A stretch of 64,000 nucleotides of DNA from Rubellimicrobium sp. CFH 75288 (GCF_009904055.1 NZ_WYDP01000020.1:1-64000); one strand, 5' to 3'; shown: positions 43,569 through 52,702, numbered from the stretch's first letter. The notes: generated from the sequence alone by a model not told the origin. A program made the numbers and translations.

Positions 43569-44581
43569 CCCTCCTCCTCCTCCTCCTCTGGGTCCGAGGG
43601 GAGCGGGCGCGGCCTGCGGCCGGAGCGGGCGGCCCGGCTCCGCGCGGCCCGCGTGCTGCTGCGCTCCTCCTCGGCCAGCTTGCGCCAGCGCTCCAGACGG
43701 ACGGGATCGAGTCGGCCCTCCTCCACGGCCGGGCGGACGGCGCAGCCCGGCTCCGACCCGTGGGCGCAGTCGCGGAAGCGGCAGGACCGTGCCAGCGCCT
43801 CGACATCGGCAAAGAGCAGGCGCAGGCCCTCGGCCGCGTCCAGCAGGCCGAACTCGCGCATGCCCGGCATGTCGATCACCCAGCCCCCCGCAAGGGCCGG
43901 GCGCAGCGTCCGGACGGTCGTCGTGTGCCGCCCGCGGGCGTCCGCGGCCCGGATGGCAGCGGTGGCGGCCGCCTCGCCCGTCAGGGCGTTGCGCAGCGTC
44001 GTCTTGCCCACGCCGGACGAGCCCAGAAGGGCCAGCGTCTGCCCCGGTCCCGCGAAGCGGCAGAGCGGCCGGACCTGGTCGGGATCGCGCGCATCCAGCG
44101 CGAGCGCCGGACAGCCCGGCGCCAGCGCGGCGAGCCGGTCGAGAAAGGGGGCCGGATCGGCCTGGTCGGCGCGGGTGAGCACGAGGACCGGCGCGCAACC
44201 GGCCTGCAGGGCCAGCGCCAGCATCCGCTCGATCCGCGCGGGGTTGAACTCGGCGTTGCAGGAGGACACCAGCGCGAGCGTGTCCACGTTGGCGGCCACC
44301 ACCTGGCGCGCGGCCTCGGCACCGGCGGCGCGGCGGACGATCTCGGTCCGGGGGGCGAGGCGGCGCAGCGCACGGGTGCCGTCGTGCAGCAGCCAGTCGC
44401 CGACGGCGAAGGCGCCGGTGCCGGCCGGCGCGGCCAGCGGCCGGGGCCCGGGCAGGACCACGAGCCGGTCCCGGTGGATCTCGGCCACGCGGGCAGGCTC
44501 GAGCCCGGTCTCGGCGGCGGAGCGCTGGTCGGCAAAGACGGGCGACCAGCCCAGCGCCGCCAGATCGTCCGGTTCCGTCAC
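43565..44581 (-). CDS. rsgA: RsgA, small-ribosomal-subunit GTPase
   Basis: 338-aa circularly permuted GTPase that acts late in 30S assembly. The GTG at 44581 is the first plausible start (VTEPDDLAALGWSP); its ribosome binding site is weak. An OB-like N-terminal domain is followed by the permuted G domain: TRAD (136-139) in place of NKxD, then GSSGVGKTT P-loop (187-195) and DMPGMREFG. A C-terminal zinc finger (CRFRDCAHGSEPGCAV) follows. The protein ends in a run of six Glu. It lies downstream of ffs and is coupled to dnaX. Confidence 0.93.
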   Translation of the reverse strand: MTEPDDLAALGWSPVFADQRSAAETGLEPARVAEIHRDRLVVLPGPRPLAAPAGTGAFAVGDWLLHDGTRALRRLAPRTEIVRRAAGAEAARQVVAANVDTLALVSSCNAEFNPARIERMLALALQAGCAPVLVLTRADQADPAPFLDRLAALAPGCPALALDARDPDQVRPLCRFAGPGQTLALLGSSGVGKTTLRNALTGEAAATAAIRAADARGRHTTTVRTLRPALAGGWVIDMPGMREFGLLDAAEGLRLLFADVEALARSCRFRDCAHGSEPGCAVRPAVEEGRLDPVRLERWRKLAEEERSSTRAARSRAARSGRRPRPLPSDPEEEEEEG

Positions 44582-44687
44582 GCGGCGGCCGTCCGTGTCC
44601 CGCCCGCCGGAGCGGTGCGTCCGGGCGGACCGGCTCGGAAGGCGGGACAGGCCATCGGGGGTCCTGGACGGGCGGCGGGGACGGCAG

Positions 44688-44784
44688 GTGAGGGACCGGA
44701 CACGACCCAGGCGGAAATCGTTGCGGCTGCTTCCTTCCGGACCTGACCGGGTTGGCGATGCGCCTGCCCGCACCGATCCCTCGG
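44688..44784 (-). ncRNA. ffs: 4.5S RNA of the signal recognition particle
   Basis: The minus strand carries the nearly invariant domain IV core GGTCAGGTCCGGAAGGAAGC (plus-strand complement about 44727-44746), with the GGAA tetraloop and the asymmetric AGCAGC loop that bind Ffh. The ends pair over ten positions: GAGGGATCGG (44773-44782 complement) with CCGGTCCCTC (44690-44699 complement). This gives an RNA of about 97 nt, the usual alphaproteobacterial size. A matching promoter lies at 44789-44817. Its protein partner Ffh is encoded at 52867-54375. Confidence 0.93.
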
Positions 44785-44788
44785 GGTC

Positions 44789-44817
44789 CATATAGGCCGG
44801 CCCGCCCGGCGTCGCAA
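44789..44817 (-). promoter_or_regulatory. sigma70-type promoter of ffs
   Basis: On the minus strand TTGCGA (44812-44817) and TATATG (44789-44794) are separated by exactly 17 bp. Transcription starting 7 nt later would begin at the G that opens the terminal stem of the 4.5S RNA, so the promoter and RNA predictions support each other. Confidence 0.75.
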
Positions 44818-44881
44818 GCCGAAGGCGGCTGGACAGCCCTGCCCCGGGCGGGGCAGCCTGCGTGCCGGGGAGGGACCGACC

Positions 44882-46249
44882 ATGTCGCGCCTGATCGAGA
44901 TGCGCTGGCCGGATCACGGCCGGCCGGCCTGCCCGCCCCCGCTCTCGCAGGGCGAGCTGCAGGCGCGGCTCGGGGCGCTGCGCGACCGGATGGAGGAGGA
45001 CGGGCTCGGCGCGCTTGCGGTCTATGGTGACCGCGAGCATGCCGCCAATCTCCACTGGACCACGGGATTCGATCCGCGCTTCGAGGAGGCGCTGCTGATC
45101 GTCACCCCGGCCGAGGCCCATCTTCTGGTCGGCAACGAATGCCTGCCCTATGCCGGCCTGTCGCCGCTGGTGCAGGCCGGCGCGGTGCGGCTGCATCACG
45201 TTCCGTCCCTGTCGCTGCCCTCGCAGCCGCGCGACGGGGGCCTGCGGATCGGCGAGGCGGTGGCGCTGGCGCTGCCGGCCGGTGCGGCGCTGGGTGTGGC
45301 CGGGTGGAAATGGCTGGAGCAGGAGGAGGGCGGGGGCCATGCGGTGCCCGATTTCCTGCTCGCTCCGCTGCGCGAGCGCGCGGGGGCGGTGCGCGACGCC
45401 ACGCGCCTGTTCATGGACCCCGCCACGGGGCTGCGGGCCACGGTCGGGGCGGCCGAGATCGCCCGGATGGAGTTCGCTAATGCCATGGCCGCGCGCGCGC
45501 TGCGCCGGCTGCTGGGCGCGCTCCGCGAGGGGATCACCGACTTCGAGGCCGTGGAGGCGGCCGGGATCGGCGGGCTGCCCCTGTCGTGCCATGTCACCCT
45601 GGCCACCGGGTCGCGCGCCTGGCAGGGGCTGTCCTCGCCCTCGGGCGAGATCCTGCGGCGCGGGGTGCCGCTCAGCGTCAACATCGCGCATTGGGGGGCC
45701 AACCTGTGCCGGGCGGGTTGGGTCGCCGGGGACGAGGACGACCTGCCCGAGGCGGCGCGGGACACGCTGGAGACCTTTGTGCTGCCCTATGCGGCGGCGA
45801 TGTCCGAATGGTGCGCGCTGATGCGCCCCGGAGTCACGGGCGGCGAGGTCTGGGCCCGGATGCGGACCCTGCTGCCCGACGATCCGTTCGGCGTCACGCT
45901 CAATCCGGGCCACCTGATCGGGCTGGACGAATGGCTGTCCTCGCCGATCGCGCCGGATTCGGCCGTCCCGCTGCGGTCGGGCATGGCGGTGCAGATGGAC
46001 GTGATCCCCACCCATCCGGTGCACGGCTCCACCCGGCTCGAGGACGGCTACGTGATCGCCGACGAGGGTCTGCGCGCCGAGCTGGACCGCGACCGGCCCG
46101 ACCTCTCGGCCCGGATCCGGGCGCGGAGCGTGCTGATGCGCGACACGCTGGGCTTTGCCCTGCCCGAGACGCTTCTGCCGCTGTCGGACACGGGCGGCCT
46201 GCTGGCGCCGTTCCTGCTGCGGCACGAACGGGTGGTGGCACTGGATTGA
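44882..46249 (+). CDS. M24-family (Xaa-Pro peptidase-like) protein with degenerate metal site
   Basis: 455-aa cytoplasmic protein with the creatinase-like N-terminal domain (about 25-190) and the pita-bread C-terminal domain of M24 peptidases. The usual five metal ligands are Asp, Asp, His, Glu, Glu. Here the first Asp region reads SVNIAHWGANLCRAG (Asn267, no second Asp), His344 is kept in NPGHLIGLDEW, the next Glu is Asp in MDVIP, and the last Glu is kept in TRLEDGYV. It may therefore lack normal peptidase activity. GGAGGG precedes the ATG. Divergent from ffs. Confidence 0.8.
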   Translation: MSRLIEMRWPDHGRPACPPPLSQGELQARLGALRDRMEEDGLGALAVYGDREHAANLHWTTGFDPRFEEALLIVTPAEAHLLVGNECLPYAGLSPLVQAGAVRLHHVPSLSLPSQPRDGGLRIGEAVALALPAGAALGVAGWKWLEQEEGGGHAVPDFLLAPLRERAGAVRDATRLFMDPATGLRATVGAAEIARMEFANAMAARALRRLLGALREGITDFEAVEAAGIGGLPLSCHVTLATGSRAWQGLSSPSGEILRRGVPLSVNIAHWGANLCRAGWVAGDEDDLPEAARDTLETFVLPYAAAMSEWCALMRPGVTGGEVWARMRTLLPDDPFGVTLNPGHLIGLDEWLSSPIAPDSAVPLRSGMAVQMDVIPTHPVHGSTRLEDGYVIADEGLRAELDRDRPDLSARIRARSVLMRDTLGFALPETLLPLSDTGGLLAPFLLRHERVVALD

Positions 46250-46411
46250 GGCGAAAAGGGGCATCGGGATCGGATCGGGGCTGGGGCCTGGTGCGGTCAG
46301 ACTGAAGCGGAAAGGTTAACGAATCCCTGCCCCACCGCACGCACCGCGCCCCGGACGCGCAACGCCTTGACCGTGGCGCGGGGGCCACGGGGGATGCCGC
46401 GGGGGGGGGCA

Positions 46412-47956
46412 TCAGGGGCCGAGGCTGCCCTCGACGAGGTCGAGCCGGGGGGCAAGCGGGTCCGGCACCATCCCCACATAGCCGTCCGGCGCGAAGAACA
46501 TGATCTCGTCGCCGGTTTCCTCGGCGGGACGCCAGAGGGGCAGACCCTCGCCGTTCGGATCGCCGGTGCGGGCGAAGTTCGCCCAGAAGCCGCGCATCAC
46601 CTGTCCCATGGCCCGGTCGGTCTCGGTCACGAGGCCGGGAAACCGGGTCTCGAGCGTGCCGAACAGGAACGGCAGGTCGCTGGCATGAGGCGCGGCGGTC
46701 CATTCGTCGCGCAGCGCCTCGGGGACATAGCCCCAGCGGTAGAGCCAGGCCGGCCCGCCGAGGGCATGCATGGTGCGCGCGGCGAAGCGGGCGGGTTCGT
46801 GCATGCCGCGATCGGTGCCGATGCTGCGGACGAGGTCCGCGCCGGCCTCCGATCCGTAGAGACGCTCGGCTTCCGGGCGCGCCTCGCCGAACACGGCGAG
46901 CGGGTCCGGGGTCCGCGGCGGGTCGGCGGGCAGATCGCCCGTGGTCGAGCCGATCAGCAGCGGCACCGGGGCGACCTCGCCCGACAGCAGGCGCTCGCCC
47001 GGCGAGCCGAGCACGTGCAGCCCGTCCACGATGGCTCCCATCGCATGGGTCGCGGCCAGGTCCGGCCGGGTGGCGAGCGCGGTCATCGACAGCCCGCCCA
47101 CGACCTTCTCGGGGGGCAGGCGGCGCAGGGCGGCAAGCGCTGCGGGCCCGTCGCCCGCGACGCCCACCGCGCGCGCGAAGGCCAGGCCCTTGGCGATGGC
47201 CGAATCCTCGCCCTCGGGCGCCTCGAGCGGCAATCCCCCGAGGACGTGGTCGCGCCCGTCGCCGGACATGACGATGGCGCGGTCGAACAGGCCCTCGGCC
47301 CGGGGCGAGGTGATGAGGTGCATGACCGCGTCGCCCCCCGCCGACTGGCCCATCAGCGTGACCGATTCGGGATCGCCGCCGAAGGCGGCCGCGTTGTCGC
47401 GCACCCAGCGCAGCGCCGCGACCATGTCCTGATAGGCGAAGTTGCCGGTCTCGCCCTCGGCCAGGAGGGCGGGATGGGCGAAGAAGCCGAATCGGCCCAA
47501 CCGGTAGTTGAAGCTGACCACGACGAGCCCCTCGCGCGCCAGCGCGGTGCCGTCGTAGAGGCCGGGCGAGGCACCGCCGTTCACATAGGCGCCGCCGTGG
47601 ATCCAGACGAGCACGGGCAGGCCCCGGGCCCCTTCGGGCCGCCAGAGGTTGAGATAGAGGCAGTCCTCCGACGGCGCGACGCCGGGCGGCGCGACATCGG
47701 AGGGGTCGGGCTGCTGCATGCAGTCGGGGCCATAGGCGGCGGCGGGGCGCACGTCGTCCCAGGGCTCGGGCGGCTGGGGCCCGCGCCAGCGCCGCTCGCC
47801 CACGGGGGGGGCCGCATAGGGCAGGCCGAGAAACGATTCGACCCCGCCGGCCGCCACGCCCTCCACGAGGCCGTCCACCGTCTGGACGATCGGGCCTGCG
47901 GCGGCCCCGGCCGGAACAGCCAGGGCGAGAAGAAGCAACAGGGCGGATCGGATCAT
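46412..47956 (-). CDS. exported type-B carboxylesterase
   Basis: 514-aa alpha/beta hydrolase of the carboxylesterase/cholinesterase family, with a signal peptide (SALLLLLALAVPAGAAAG). The oxyanion-hole segment is VWIHGGAYVNGG. The nucleophile Ser is in TLMGQSAGGDAV. EDCLYLNLWRP and the C-terminal FWANFARTGDPNGEGLPLW are family signatures, and the catalytic His probably lies in the APHASDLPFLFGT region. Substrate unknown (short esters, para-nitrobenzyl-type). It stands alone between two opposite-strand genes; a GATGCC/GGCATC hairpin overlaps its stop codon. Confidence 0.88.
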   Translation of the reverse strand: MIRSALLLLLALAVPAGAAAGPIVQTVDGLVEGVAAGGVESFLGLPYAAPPVGERRWRGPQPPEPWDDVRPAAAYGPDCMQQPDPSDVAPPGVAPSEDCLYLNLWRPEGARGLPVLVWIHGGAYVNGGASPGLYDGTALAREGLVVVSFNYRLGRFGFFAHPALLAEGETGNFAYQDMVAALRWVRDNAAAFGGDPESVTLMGQSAGGDAVMHLITSPRAEGLFDRAIVMSGDGRDHVLGGLPLEAPEGEDSAIAKGLAFARAVGVAGDGPAALAALRRLPPEKVVGGLSMTALATRPDLAATHAMGAIVDGLHVLGSPGERLLSGEVAPVPLLIGSTTGDLPADPPRTPDPLAVFGEARPEAERLYGSEAGADLVRSIGTDRGMHEPARFAARTMHALGGPAWLYRWGYVPEALRDEWTAAPHASDLPFLFGTLETRFPGLVTETDRAMGQVMRGFWANFARTGDPNGEGLPLWRPAEETGDEIMFFAPDGYVGMVPDPLAPRLDLVEGSLGP

Positions 47957-48060
47957 CGGGCATCCCGGCAGGTGGCGGGGTGCAGGCTAGACGGGCCCGC
48001 CCCCTGCGTCGAGCGTCCGCATGGGCGTCGTCGCGGCAATGCGAGCGGGAGCCGGGCCGC

Positions 48061-48525
48061 TCAGACCGGCAGGGCGGTGGTCTGGCGCACGGTGCGCAGC
48101 GCGAAGCTCGACTGCATGCCGCGCACATGGGGCAGCGTGGCGAGCGCGCGGCGGTGGATGCGGGCGAAGTCCTCCGTGTCCTCGGCCACGACCTTGAGCA
48201 GGTAGTCGGCCGTGCCCGCCATGAGGTGGCATTCGAGCACCTCGGGGATGCGGGCGACCGCGCGCTCGAAGGCGTCGAGGATCTCCTCGGCCTGACCCTG
48301 GAGCGTGATCTCGACAAAGACGGTGGTGGTGCGGCCCAGACGGCGGGGGTCCAGAAGGGCGACATAGCCGCGGATGAACCCCTCGGACTCGAGGCGGTGG
48401 ACGCGGCGGTGGCAGGCCGAGGGCGACAGGCCGACCCGGTCGCTGAGATCCTGGTTGGACAGGCGGCCCTGGCGCTGGAGCGTCTCGAGGATGCGGCGGT
48501 CGATGCTGTCGAGGGTCACGGCCAT
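48061..48525 (-). CDS. Lrp/AsnC-family regulator (AldR-like)
   Basis: 154-aa feast/famine transcription regulator. N-terminal helix-turn-helix in DRRILETLQRQGRLSNQDLSDRVGLSPSACHRRV, and C-terminal RAM ligand-binding domain with CHLMAGTADYLLKVVAEDTEDF. The ATG at 48525 gives a normal length. It is divergent from ald, the classic arrangement of an alanine-responsive activator (AldR/Lrp) and its target, so alanine is the likely effector (inference). Confidence 0.9.
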   Translation of the reverse strand: MAVTLDSIDRRILETLQRQGRLSNQDLSDRVGLSPSACHRRVHRLESEGFIRGYVALLDPRRLGRTTTVFVEITLQGQAEEILDAFERAVARIPEVLECHLMAGTADYLLKVVAEDTEDFARIHRRALATLPHVRGMQSSFALRTVRQTTALPV

Positions 48526-48663
48526 GGGCTGCGCAATCTCCTGCGGTGCGGGGGTGTTGCGGCGGGATGATCTGCGGCCCAGCCCCGGCAATCAAGGCGG
48601 AGTTTGCGACGACCTTGCACGGGCGGCGAGGCAGGATGCACCCGCAGGTGGAGGGAGGAGCGC
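48526..48663. promoter_or_regulatory. divergent promoter region of the Lrp-type regulator and ald
   Basis: 138 bp. A loose dyad TGAT (48568-48571) to ATCA (48591-48594) with matching GC next to each end spans 27 bp near the middle and is a possible Lrp-family site. The ald ribosome binding site GGAGGGAGGAG ends the region. No clear -35/-10 pair was found. Confidence 0.35.
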
Positions 48664-49779
48664 ATGCGGATCGGCTGTCCCAAGGAGATCAAGCCGCAGG
48701 AGTTCCGCGTGGGCCTGACGCCCGGCGCGGCGCGCGAGGCGGTGGCGCATGGCCACGAGGTCGTGGTGGAGCGCGGCGCGGGACTGGGCGCGGGCTTTGA
48801 CGACGCGGCCTACGAGGCGGCCGGGGCGCGGATCGTCCCGGTAGACGAGGTGTGGCAGACGGCGGACCTGATCGTGAAGGTCAAGGAGCCCCAGGCGCCC
48901 GAGCGGGCGCGGCTGCGCGAGGGGCAGGTCCTGTTCACCTATCTCCACCTCGCGCCCGACCCGGACCAGGCGCGCGACCTGATGGCGTCGGGGGCGACCT
49001 GCATCGCCTACGAGACGGTGACGGATGCGCGCGGCGGGCTGCCGCTGCTCGCGCCCATGTCCGAGGTGGCCGGGCGGCTCGCGCCGCAGGTCGGGGCCTG
49101 GACGCTGCAGAAGGCCAACGGGGGGCGGGGCGTGCTGCTGGGCGGCATCCCCGGCGTGCGGCCCGCGCGCGTCCTGGTGATCGGCGGCGGCGTGGTCGGC
49201 ACGGCGGCCGCCCGGGTGGCCGCGGGGATGGGGGCCCATGTCACGGTGCTCGACCGCTCGCTGCCGCGGCTGAGCTATCTGGACGACGTGTTCATGGGGC
49301 GGCTGACGACGCAGTATTCCACCGCCTCGGCCATCGCCGACCTGCTGCCGGAGGCGGATCTGGTGATCGGGGCGGTGCTGATCCCCGGCGCGGCGGCGCC
49401 CAAGCTCATCACGCGCGCGCAGCTGGGCCTGATGCCGCCGGGCGCGGTGCTGGTGGATGTGGCCATCGACCAGGGCGGCTGCTTCGAGACCTCGCGCCCG
49501 ACCACGCACGAGGACCCGATCTACGAGGTGGACGGGATCATGCATTACTGCGTGGCCAACATGCCGGGCGCGGTGCCGCGCACCTCGACCCAGGGGCTCG
49601 GCAACGCCACCCTGCCCTTCCTGCTCGCGCTCGCCGACAAGGGCTGGCGGCGCGCCTGCGCGGAGGACCCGCACCTGCGGGCGGGTCTGAACGTCCATGC
49701 GGGGGCGATCACGCACCCGGCCGTGGCCGAGGCGCTGGGCCTGCCGCTGACGGAGGCGGAGAAGGCCGTGGCGGGCTGA
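48664..49779 (+). CDS. ald: alanine dehydrogenase
   Basis: 371-aa NAD-dependent enzyme interconverting L-alanine and pyruvate plus ammonia. The ATG at 48664 follows GGAGGGAGGAG and opens [18 protein letters not shown]. Substrate residues lie in KVKEPQAPE and TYLHLAPD. The Rossmann motif is [20 protein letters not shown]. The signature VDQGGC-type motif appears as [17 protein letters not shown], and the C-terminus is [16 protein letters not shown]. It allows use of alanine as carbon and nitrogen source and is probably controlled by the divergent Lrp-type gene. Confidence 0.96.
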   Translation: MRIGCPKEIKPQEFRVGLTPGAAREAVAHGHEVVVERGAGLGAGFDDAAYEAAGARIVPVDEVWQTADLIVKVKEPQAPERARLREGQVLFTYLHLAPDPDQARDLMASGATCIAYETVTDARGGLPLLAPMSEVAGRLAPQVGAWTLQKANGGRGVLLGGIPGVRPARVLVIGGGVVGTAAARVAAGMGAHVTVLDRSLPRLSYLDDVFMGRLTTQYSTASAIADLLPEADLVIGAVLIPGAAAPKLITRAQLGLMPPGAVLVDVAIDQGGCFETSRPTTHEDPIYEVDGIMHYCVANMPGAVPRTSTQGLGNATLPFLLALADKGWRRACAEDPHLRAGLNVHAGAITHPAVAEALGLPLTEAEKAVAG

Positions 49780-49785
49780 GGCGTC

Positions 49786-50994
49786 TCAGAACGGCTCGCC
49801 CGGCACGAACAGGCGGGCGCGGGCGCGCGCCAGAAGATCCTCCGGCAGGTCCGTAACAGGGCGCGGTCCCAGCAGGCGGCCGAGGTCGAGATGTCTGGAC
49901 AGGTCGTGAGCCTGCTGGATGTCGCAGTCGAGCAGCTCCCGCAGGGCGTCGGGGTCCAGACCGAGCGCATTGCGGCGCGCCCGGGCCGACAGCCCGCGGA
50001 GCGCGGCGGCCAGATCGTCCACGGCCTGATCGGAGAGCGCCAGCCCGGTTGGCGCGCCGAGGCGGCGCAGCGGCCTGCCGATCTGCTCGCGCGCCCTAGC
50101 CAGTTCCGTTCTCAGCGACCTGATCTCCTGCACGAGCGCCTGGCGCAGGTCGTCCAGCGGATCGGCGGGGAGCGCCGTCCGGTCGTGGTTGAGCAGATTG
50201 ACCGTGATGCTGCGCCGATGGTGGCGGCCGGCGCTGTCCCGGAAGGTCACCGCGACCGCGTTGTCGATCTTCAGCGCGTCCGCTGCGTGCAGCGTCGGAT
50301 ACTCCCCGAGGCAGAAGGCCATGCGTTCGCCCGGATTGAGCGCGGTCAGACCCTCGGTCAGAGCGGGGGCCTCCGACCGGATGACGCGTCGCATCGGCTC
50401 GGGCATCTCGAACCGGAGCGTCGAGACGACCTCCTCCCCCCGGTTCTCCACGACCAGTTCCACGAAGACTCCCCGGTCGATACGGATACCAAGAAAGACC
50501 GGCGGGGGCCGGACGCGGGCGCGGTTGCGGACATCCTCGATCTCGTGATGCGCCATCGACAGGTTCTGGGCCTGTCGGCGGGCATAGTATCGACCGTCGC
50601 AGGCCTGATGGGGCCCGGCCTCCGACTGCGGAACCGCGATGACGAGAACGTGGCCGCCCTCCGGCACCGCGATCTGGCGAAAGGACAGGTCCGGGATGGG
50701 CGGCCTGATCCGCGTCTCCAGCAGGCGGCTCAGCCATTCGGCGTCCTGCTTCGACTGCATGATCGGATCGAGGCGGATCGGCCTCGACGACCCCTTGTCC
50801 TGCGCCAGTCCGATGATGAACTGGCCGCCTCCGCCATTCGCGAGGGCCGTCACGGCGATCGAGAGCTTGGGACCCAGCTTGTCGTTCTCCTTGGCCAGCA
50901 CGCCGGCGCTCTTGAATTCGAGGAACGGCCCCTCGGCCGCGCCGTCCTCGATCAGCCGGTTCAGGTCCTCGATGCTGCGGATGTCCGGCGTCAC
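49786..50994 (-). CDS. AlbA_2 (Schlafen-type) domain protein with unknown C-terminal part
   Basis: 402-aa protein. Residues about 15-155 form an AlbA_2/Schlafen-type putative nucleic-acid- or nucleotide-binding domain ([11 protein letters not shown] at the start, then [18 protein letters not shown]). A beta-rich middle domain of about 120 residues ([21 protein letters not shown] to SITVNL) follows. A coiled coil ([24 protein letters not shown]) and a helical tail end the chain. I recognise no full-length family. AlbA_2 proteins occur as transcription regulators and in phage-defence loci; this one stands alone, convergent with ald (6-nt gap). Confidence 0.75.
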   Translation of the reverse strand: MTPDIRSIEDLNRLIEDGAAEGPFLEFKSAGVLAKENDKLGPKLSIAVTALANGGGGQFIIGLAQDKGSSRPIRLDPIMQSKQDAEWLSRLLETRIRPPIPDLSFRQIAVPEGGHVLVIAVPQSEAGPHQACDGRYYARRQAQNLSMAHHEIEDVRNRARVRPPPVFLGIRIDRGVFVELVVENRGEEVVSTLRFEMPEPMRRVIRSEAPALTEGLTALNPGERMAFCLGEYPTLHAADALKIDNAVAVTFRDSAGRHHRRSITVNLLNHDRTALPADPLDDLRQALVQEIRSLRTELARAREQIGRPLRRLGAPTGLALSDQAVDDLAAALRGLSARARRNALGLDPDALRELLDCDIQQAHDLSRHLDLGRLLGPRPVTDLPEDLLARARARLFVPGEPF

Positions 50995-51040
50995 GGCAGG
51001 CGTCCTTCTGTCAGGGGGGCGTGGCCGCCCGGAACGGCAA

Positions 51041-51066
51041 GGCCCCTGCGGAGCGCCGCAGGGGCC
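51041..51066 (-). terminator. 11-bp perfect hairpin downstream of the DUF378 gene
   Basis: GGCCCCTGCGG (51041-51051) and CCGCAGGGGCC (51056-51066) pair fully around a 4-nt loop, 13 nt after the DUF378 stop. On the minus strand a moderately U-rich TTGCCGTTCC follows. It should end mscL/DUF378 transcription before the AlbA_2 gene, whose start is 47 nt further on. Confidence 0.7.
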
Positions 51067-51078
51067 GGATCGTCGGCG

Positions 51079-51288
51079 TCATGCCAGCGCGGGATGCCTC
51101 TTCCACGTGTCCGGCATCACCAGCAGGACGACCGCTGCCGCACCCACGAGCACATAGACGAGCCGCTCGAGCAGCGGGACGGCGCCGAAGATGGTGCCCA
51201 CGAGGTTGAAGCCGAACAGGCCGACGAGGCCCCAGTTGAGGCCGCCGACGATCAACAGGATCACCGAAACCAGACGCAGGATATGCAT
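51079..51288 (-). CDS. DUF378 small membrane protein
   Basis: 69-aa inner-membrane protein of the DUF378 family. GGAGGAG precedes the ATG at 51288. Two membrane segments are seen: RLVSVILLIVGGLNWGLVGLFGF, with the typical NWGLVG motif, and LVYVLVGAAAVVLLVM. Function unknown. It lies 73 nt after mscL in the same direction, and a strong terminator follows. Confidence 0.88.
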   Translation of the reverse strand: MHILRLVSVILLIVGGLNWGLVGLFGFNLVGTIFGAVPLLERLVYVLVGAAAVVLLVMPDTWKRHPALA

Positions 51289-51361
51289 GATCTCCTCCAC
51301 GGCTGATCGGCGGATTTCCGCCGATGCCGATGTGGGGAGCGTGAGGGCGCCCTGCAAGGGT

Positions 51362-51823
51362 TCAGGGCATGACCGTGTCCGGCGGCAGGCGGCGATCCGA
51401 AGCGAGCAGGTCGCGGATCTCGGCCAGAAGCTGCTCCTGCGTGGGGCCGGAGGGTGCGGCGGGGACCGGACCTTCGGCCCTCAGCGCCGCGTCCTTGATG
51501 CGGTTGACCGCCTTGACGAGCAGGAACACGACCCAGGCGATGATGAGGAAGTTGATGACGGCGGTGATGAAGGCGCCATAGGCGAACACGGCGGCCCCCG
51601 AATCGCGCGCGGTCTGGAGGCCCACCCCTTCGGGGACGCTGCCGGACATCACCCAGTAGAGGTTGGAAAAGTCGATGCCGCCCACGATCAGCCCGATGAC
51701 CGGGTTGATGATGTCGGCCACCAGGCTGTTGACGATCGCGGTAAAGGCGGCGCCGATGATGATCCCCACGGCGAGGTCCATCACGTTGCCCTTGGCAATG
51801 AAGTCGCGGAATTCCCTGATCAT
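51362..51823 (-). CDS. mscL: MscL large-conductance mechanosensitive channel
   Basis: 153-aa pentameric inner-membrane channel that opens at high membrane tension to release solutes on osmotic downshock. The amphipathic N-terminus ([20 protein letters not shown]), pore-lining TM1 ([20 protein letters not shown]) and TM2 ([20 protein letters not shown]) are followed by the C-terminal helix bundle ([14 protein letters not shown]). The ATG at 51823 gives the normal length. It is divergent from a GST gene. Confidence 0.97.
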   Translation of the reverse strand: MIREFRDFIAKGNVMDLAVGIIIGAAFTAIVNSLVADIINPVIGLIVGGIDFSNLYWVMSGSVPEGVGLQTARDSGAAVFAYGAFITAVINFLIIAWVVFLLVKAVNRIKDAALRAEGPVPAAPSGPTQEQLLAEIRDLLASDRRLPPDTVMP

Positions 51824-52006
51824 GGTTCGGCTCCCCCGGGCCGCCTGACGCGGCGGCACACGCTCATCCATGCCGTGCGGACAGCGTCTTGGCGACGGGA
51901 ATCTGCAGGCCTGCCCGTGGGGCACGGGCGACCTGCGCAGGGGGCGATGGCGCGCCGCCGGGGTCGCGCTACACCATCGCGCGATCCCCGCCCGGAGGCA
52001 TGCGCC
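51824..52006. other. divergent region between mscL and the GST gene
   Basis: 183 bp holding promoters for both genes. A short dyad GCCCGT/ACGGGC lies near 51915-51930, and GGAGG (51994-51998) is the ribosome binding site of the GST. No convincing -35/-10 pair or known operator was recognised. Confidence 0.4.
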
Positions 52007-52702
52007 ATGGCCGACCTGTCCGCCTTTCCCGTCACCCGCCGCTGGCCGCCGGCCGATCCCTCGGCCATCCAGCTCTACGCCTTTCCCACGCCCAACGGGG
52101 TCAAGGTCTCGACCATGCTGGAGGAGACGGGCCTGCGCTACGAGGCGCATCGCGTGGCCCTGACCGAGGACGAGGTGAAGTCGCCCGAGTTCCTGTCGCT
52201 GAACCCCAACGGCAAGATCCCCGCCCTGATCGACCCCGACGGGCCGGGCGGGCACCCCCTCGGCCTGTTCGAGTCGGGGGCGATCCTCCTGTATCTGGGC
52301 GACAAGACGGGCCGCTTCCTGGGCCGCGGCCCCGCCGGGCGGTGGGAGGTCACGCAATGGCTGATGTGGCAGATGGGGGGCGTGGGCCCAATCTTCGGGC
52401 AGGTGGGCTTTTTCGTGAAGTTCGCGGGCCGCGAGATCGAGGACCCCCGCCCGCGCGAGCGCTACCTCGCCGAGGCGCGACGGCTGCTCGGCGTGCTCGA
52501 GGCGCGGCTCGAGGGGCGCGACTGGGTGGCGGGCGAGTATTCGGTAGCCGACATGGCGATCGGGCCGTGGCTGAACGGGCTCGACTATTACGGGGCGAGG
52601 CCGCTGCTGGGCTGGGACGGGCTGCGGCGGGTGCCGGCCTATCTGGACCGCTTCCTGGCGCGGCCGGCCGTGCAGCGGGCGCTGGAGATCCCCCCGCCCT
52701 GA
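52007..52702 (+). CDS. glutathione S-transferase, YghU/nu-class-like
   Basis: 231-aa GST-fold protein. The ATG at 52007 has GGAGG 8 nt upstream; another ATG at 52000 is out of frame. The N-terminal thioredoxin-like domain contains [20 protein letters not shown], with Thr/Asn in place of a catalytic Cys, as in Ure2p/YghU relatives. [16 protein letters not shown] and ESGAILLYL form the glutathione site. The helical C-terminal domain carries [12 protein letters not shown]. Disulfide-bond reductase activity on glutathione disulfides is likely from the family. Confidence 0.92.
   Translation: MADLSAFPVTRRWPPADPSAIQLYAFPTPNGVKVSTMLEETGLRYEAHRVALTEDEVKSPEFLSLNPNGKIPALIDPDGPGGHPLGLFESGAILLYLGDKTGRFLGRGPAGRWEVTQWLMWQMGGVGPIFGQVGFFVKFAGREIEDPRPRERYLAEARRLLGVLEARLEGRDWVAGEYSVADMAIGPWLNGLDYYGARPLLGWDGLRRVPAYLDRFLARPAVQRALEIPPP

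Noticed and set aside
41796-44795. plus-strand open frame of about 1000 codons
   Set aside because: Antisense to dnaX, rsgA and ffs, whose assignments are certain.
46310-46325. GGTTAACG as a possible CtrA half-site
   Set aside because: The second TTAA seven bases away is absent, so it is only half of the motif.
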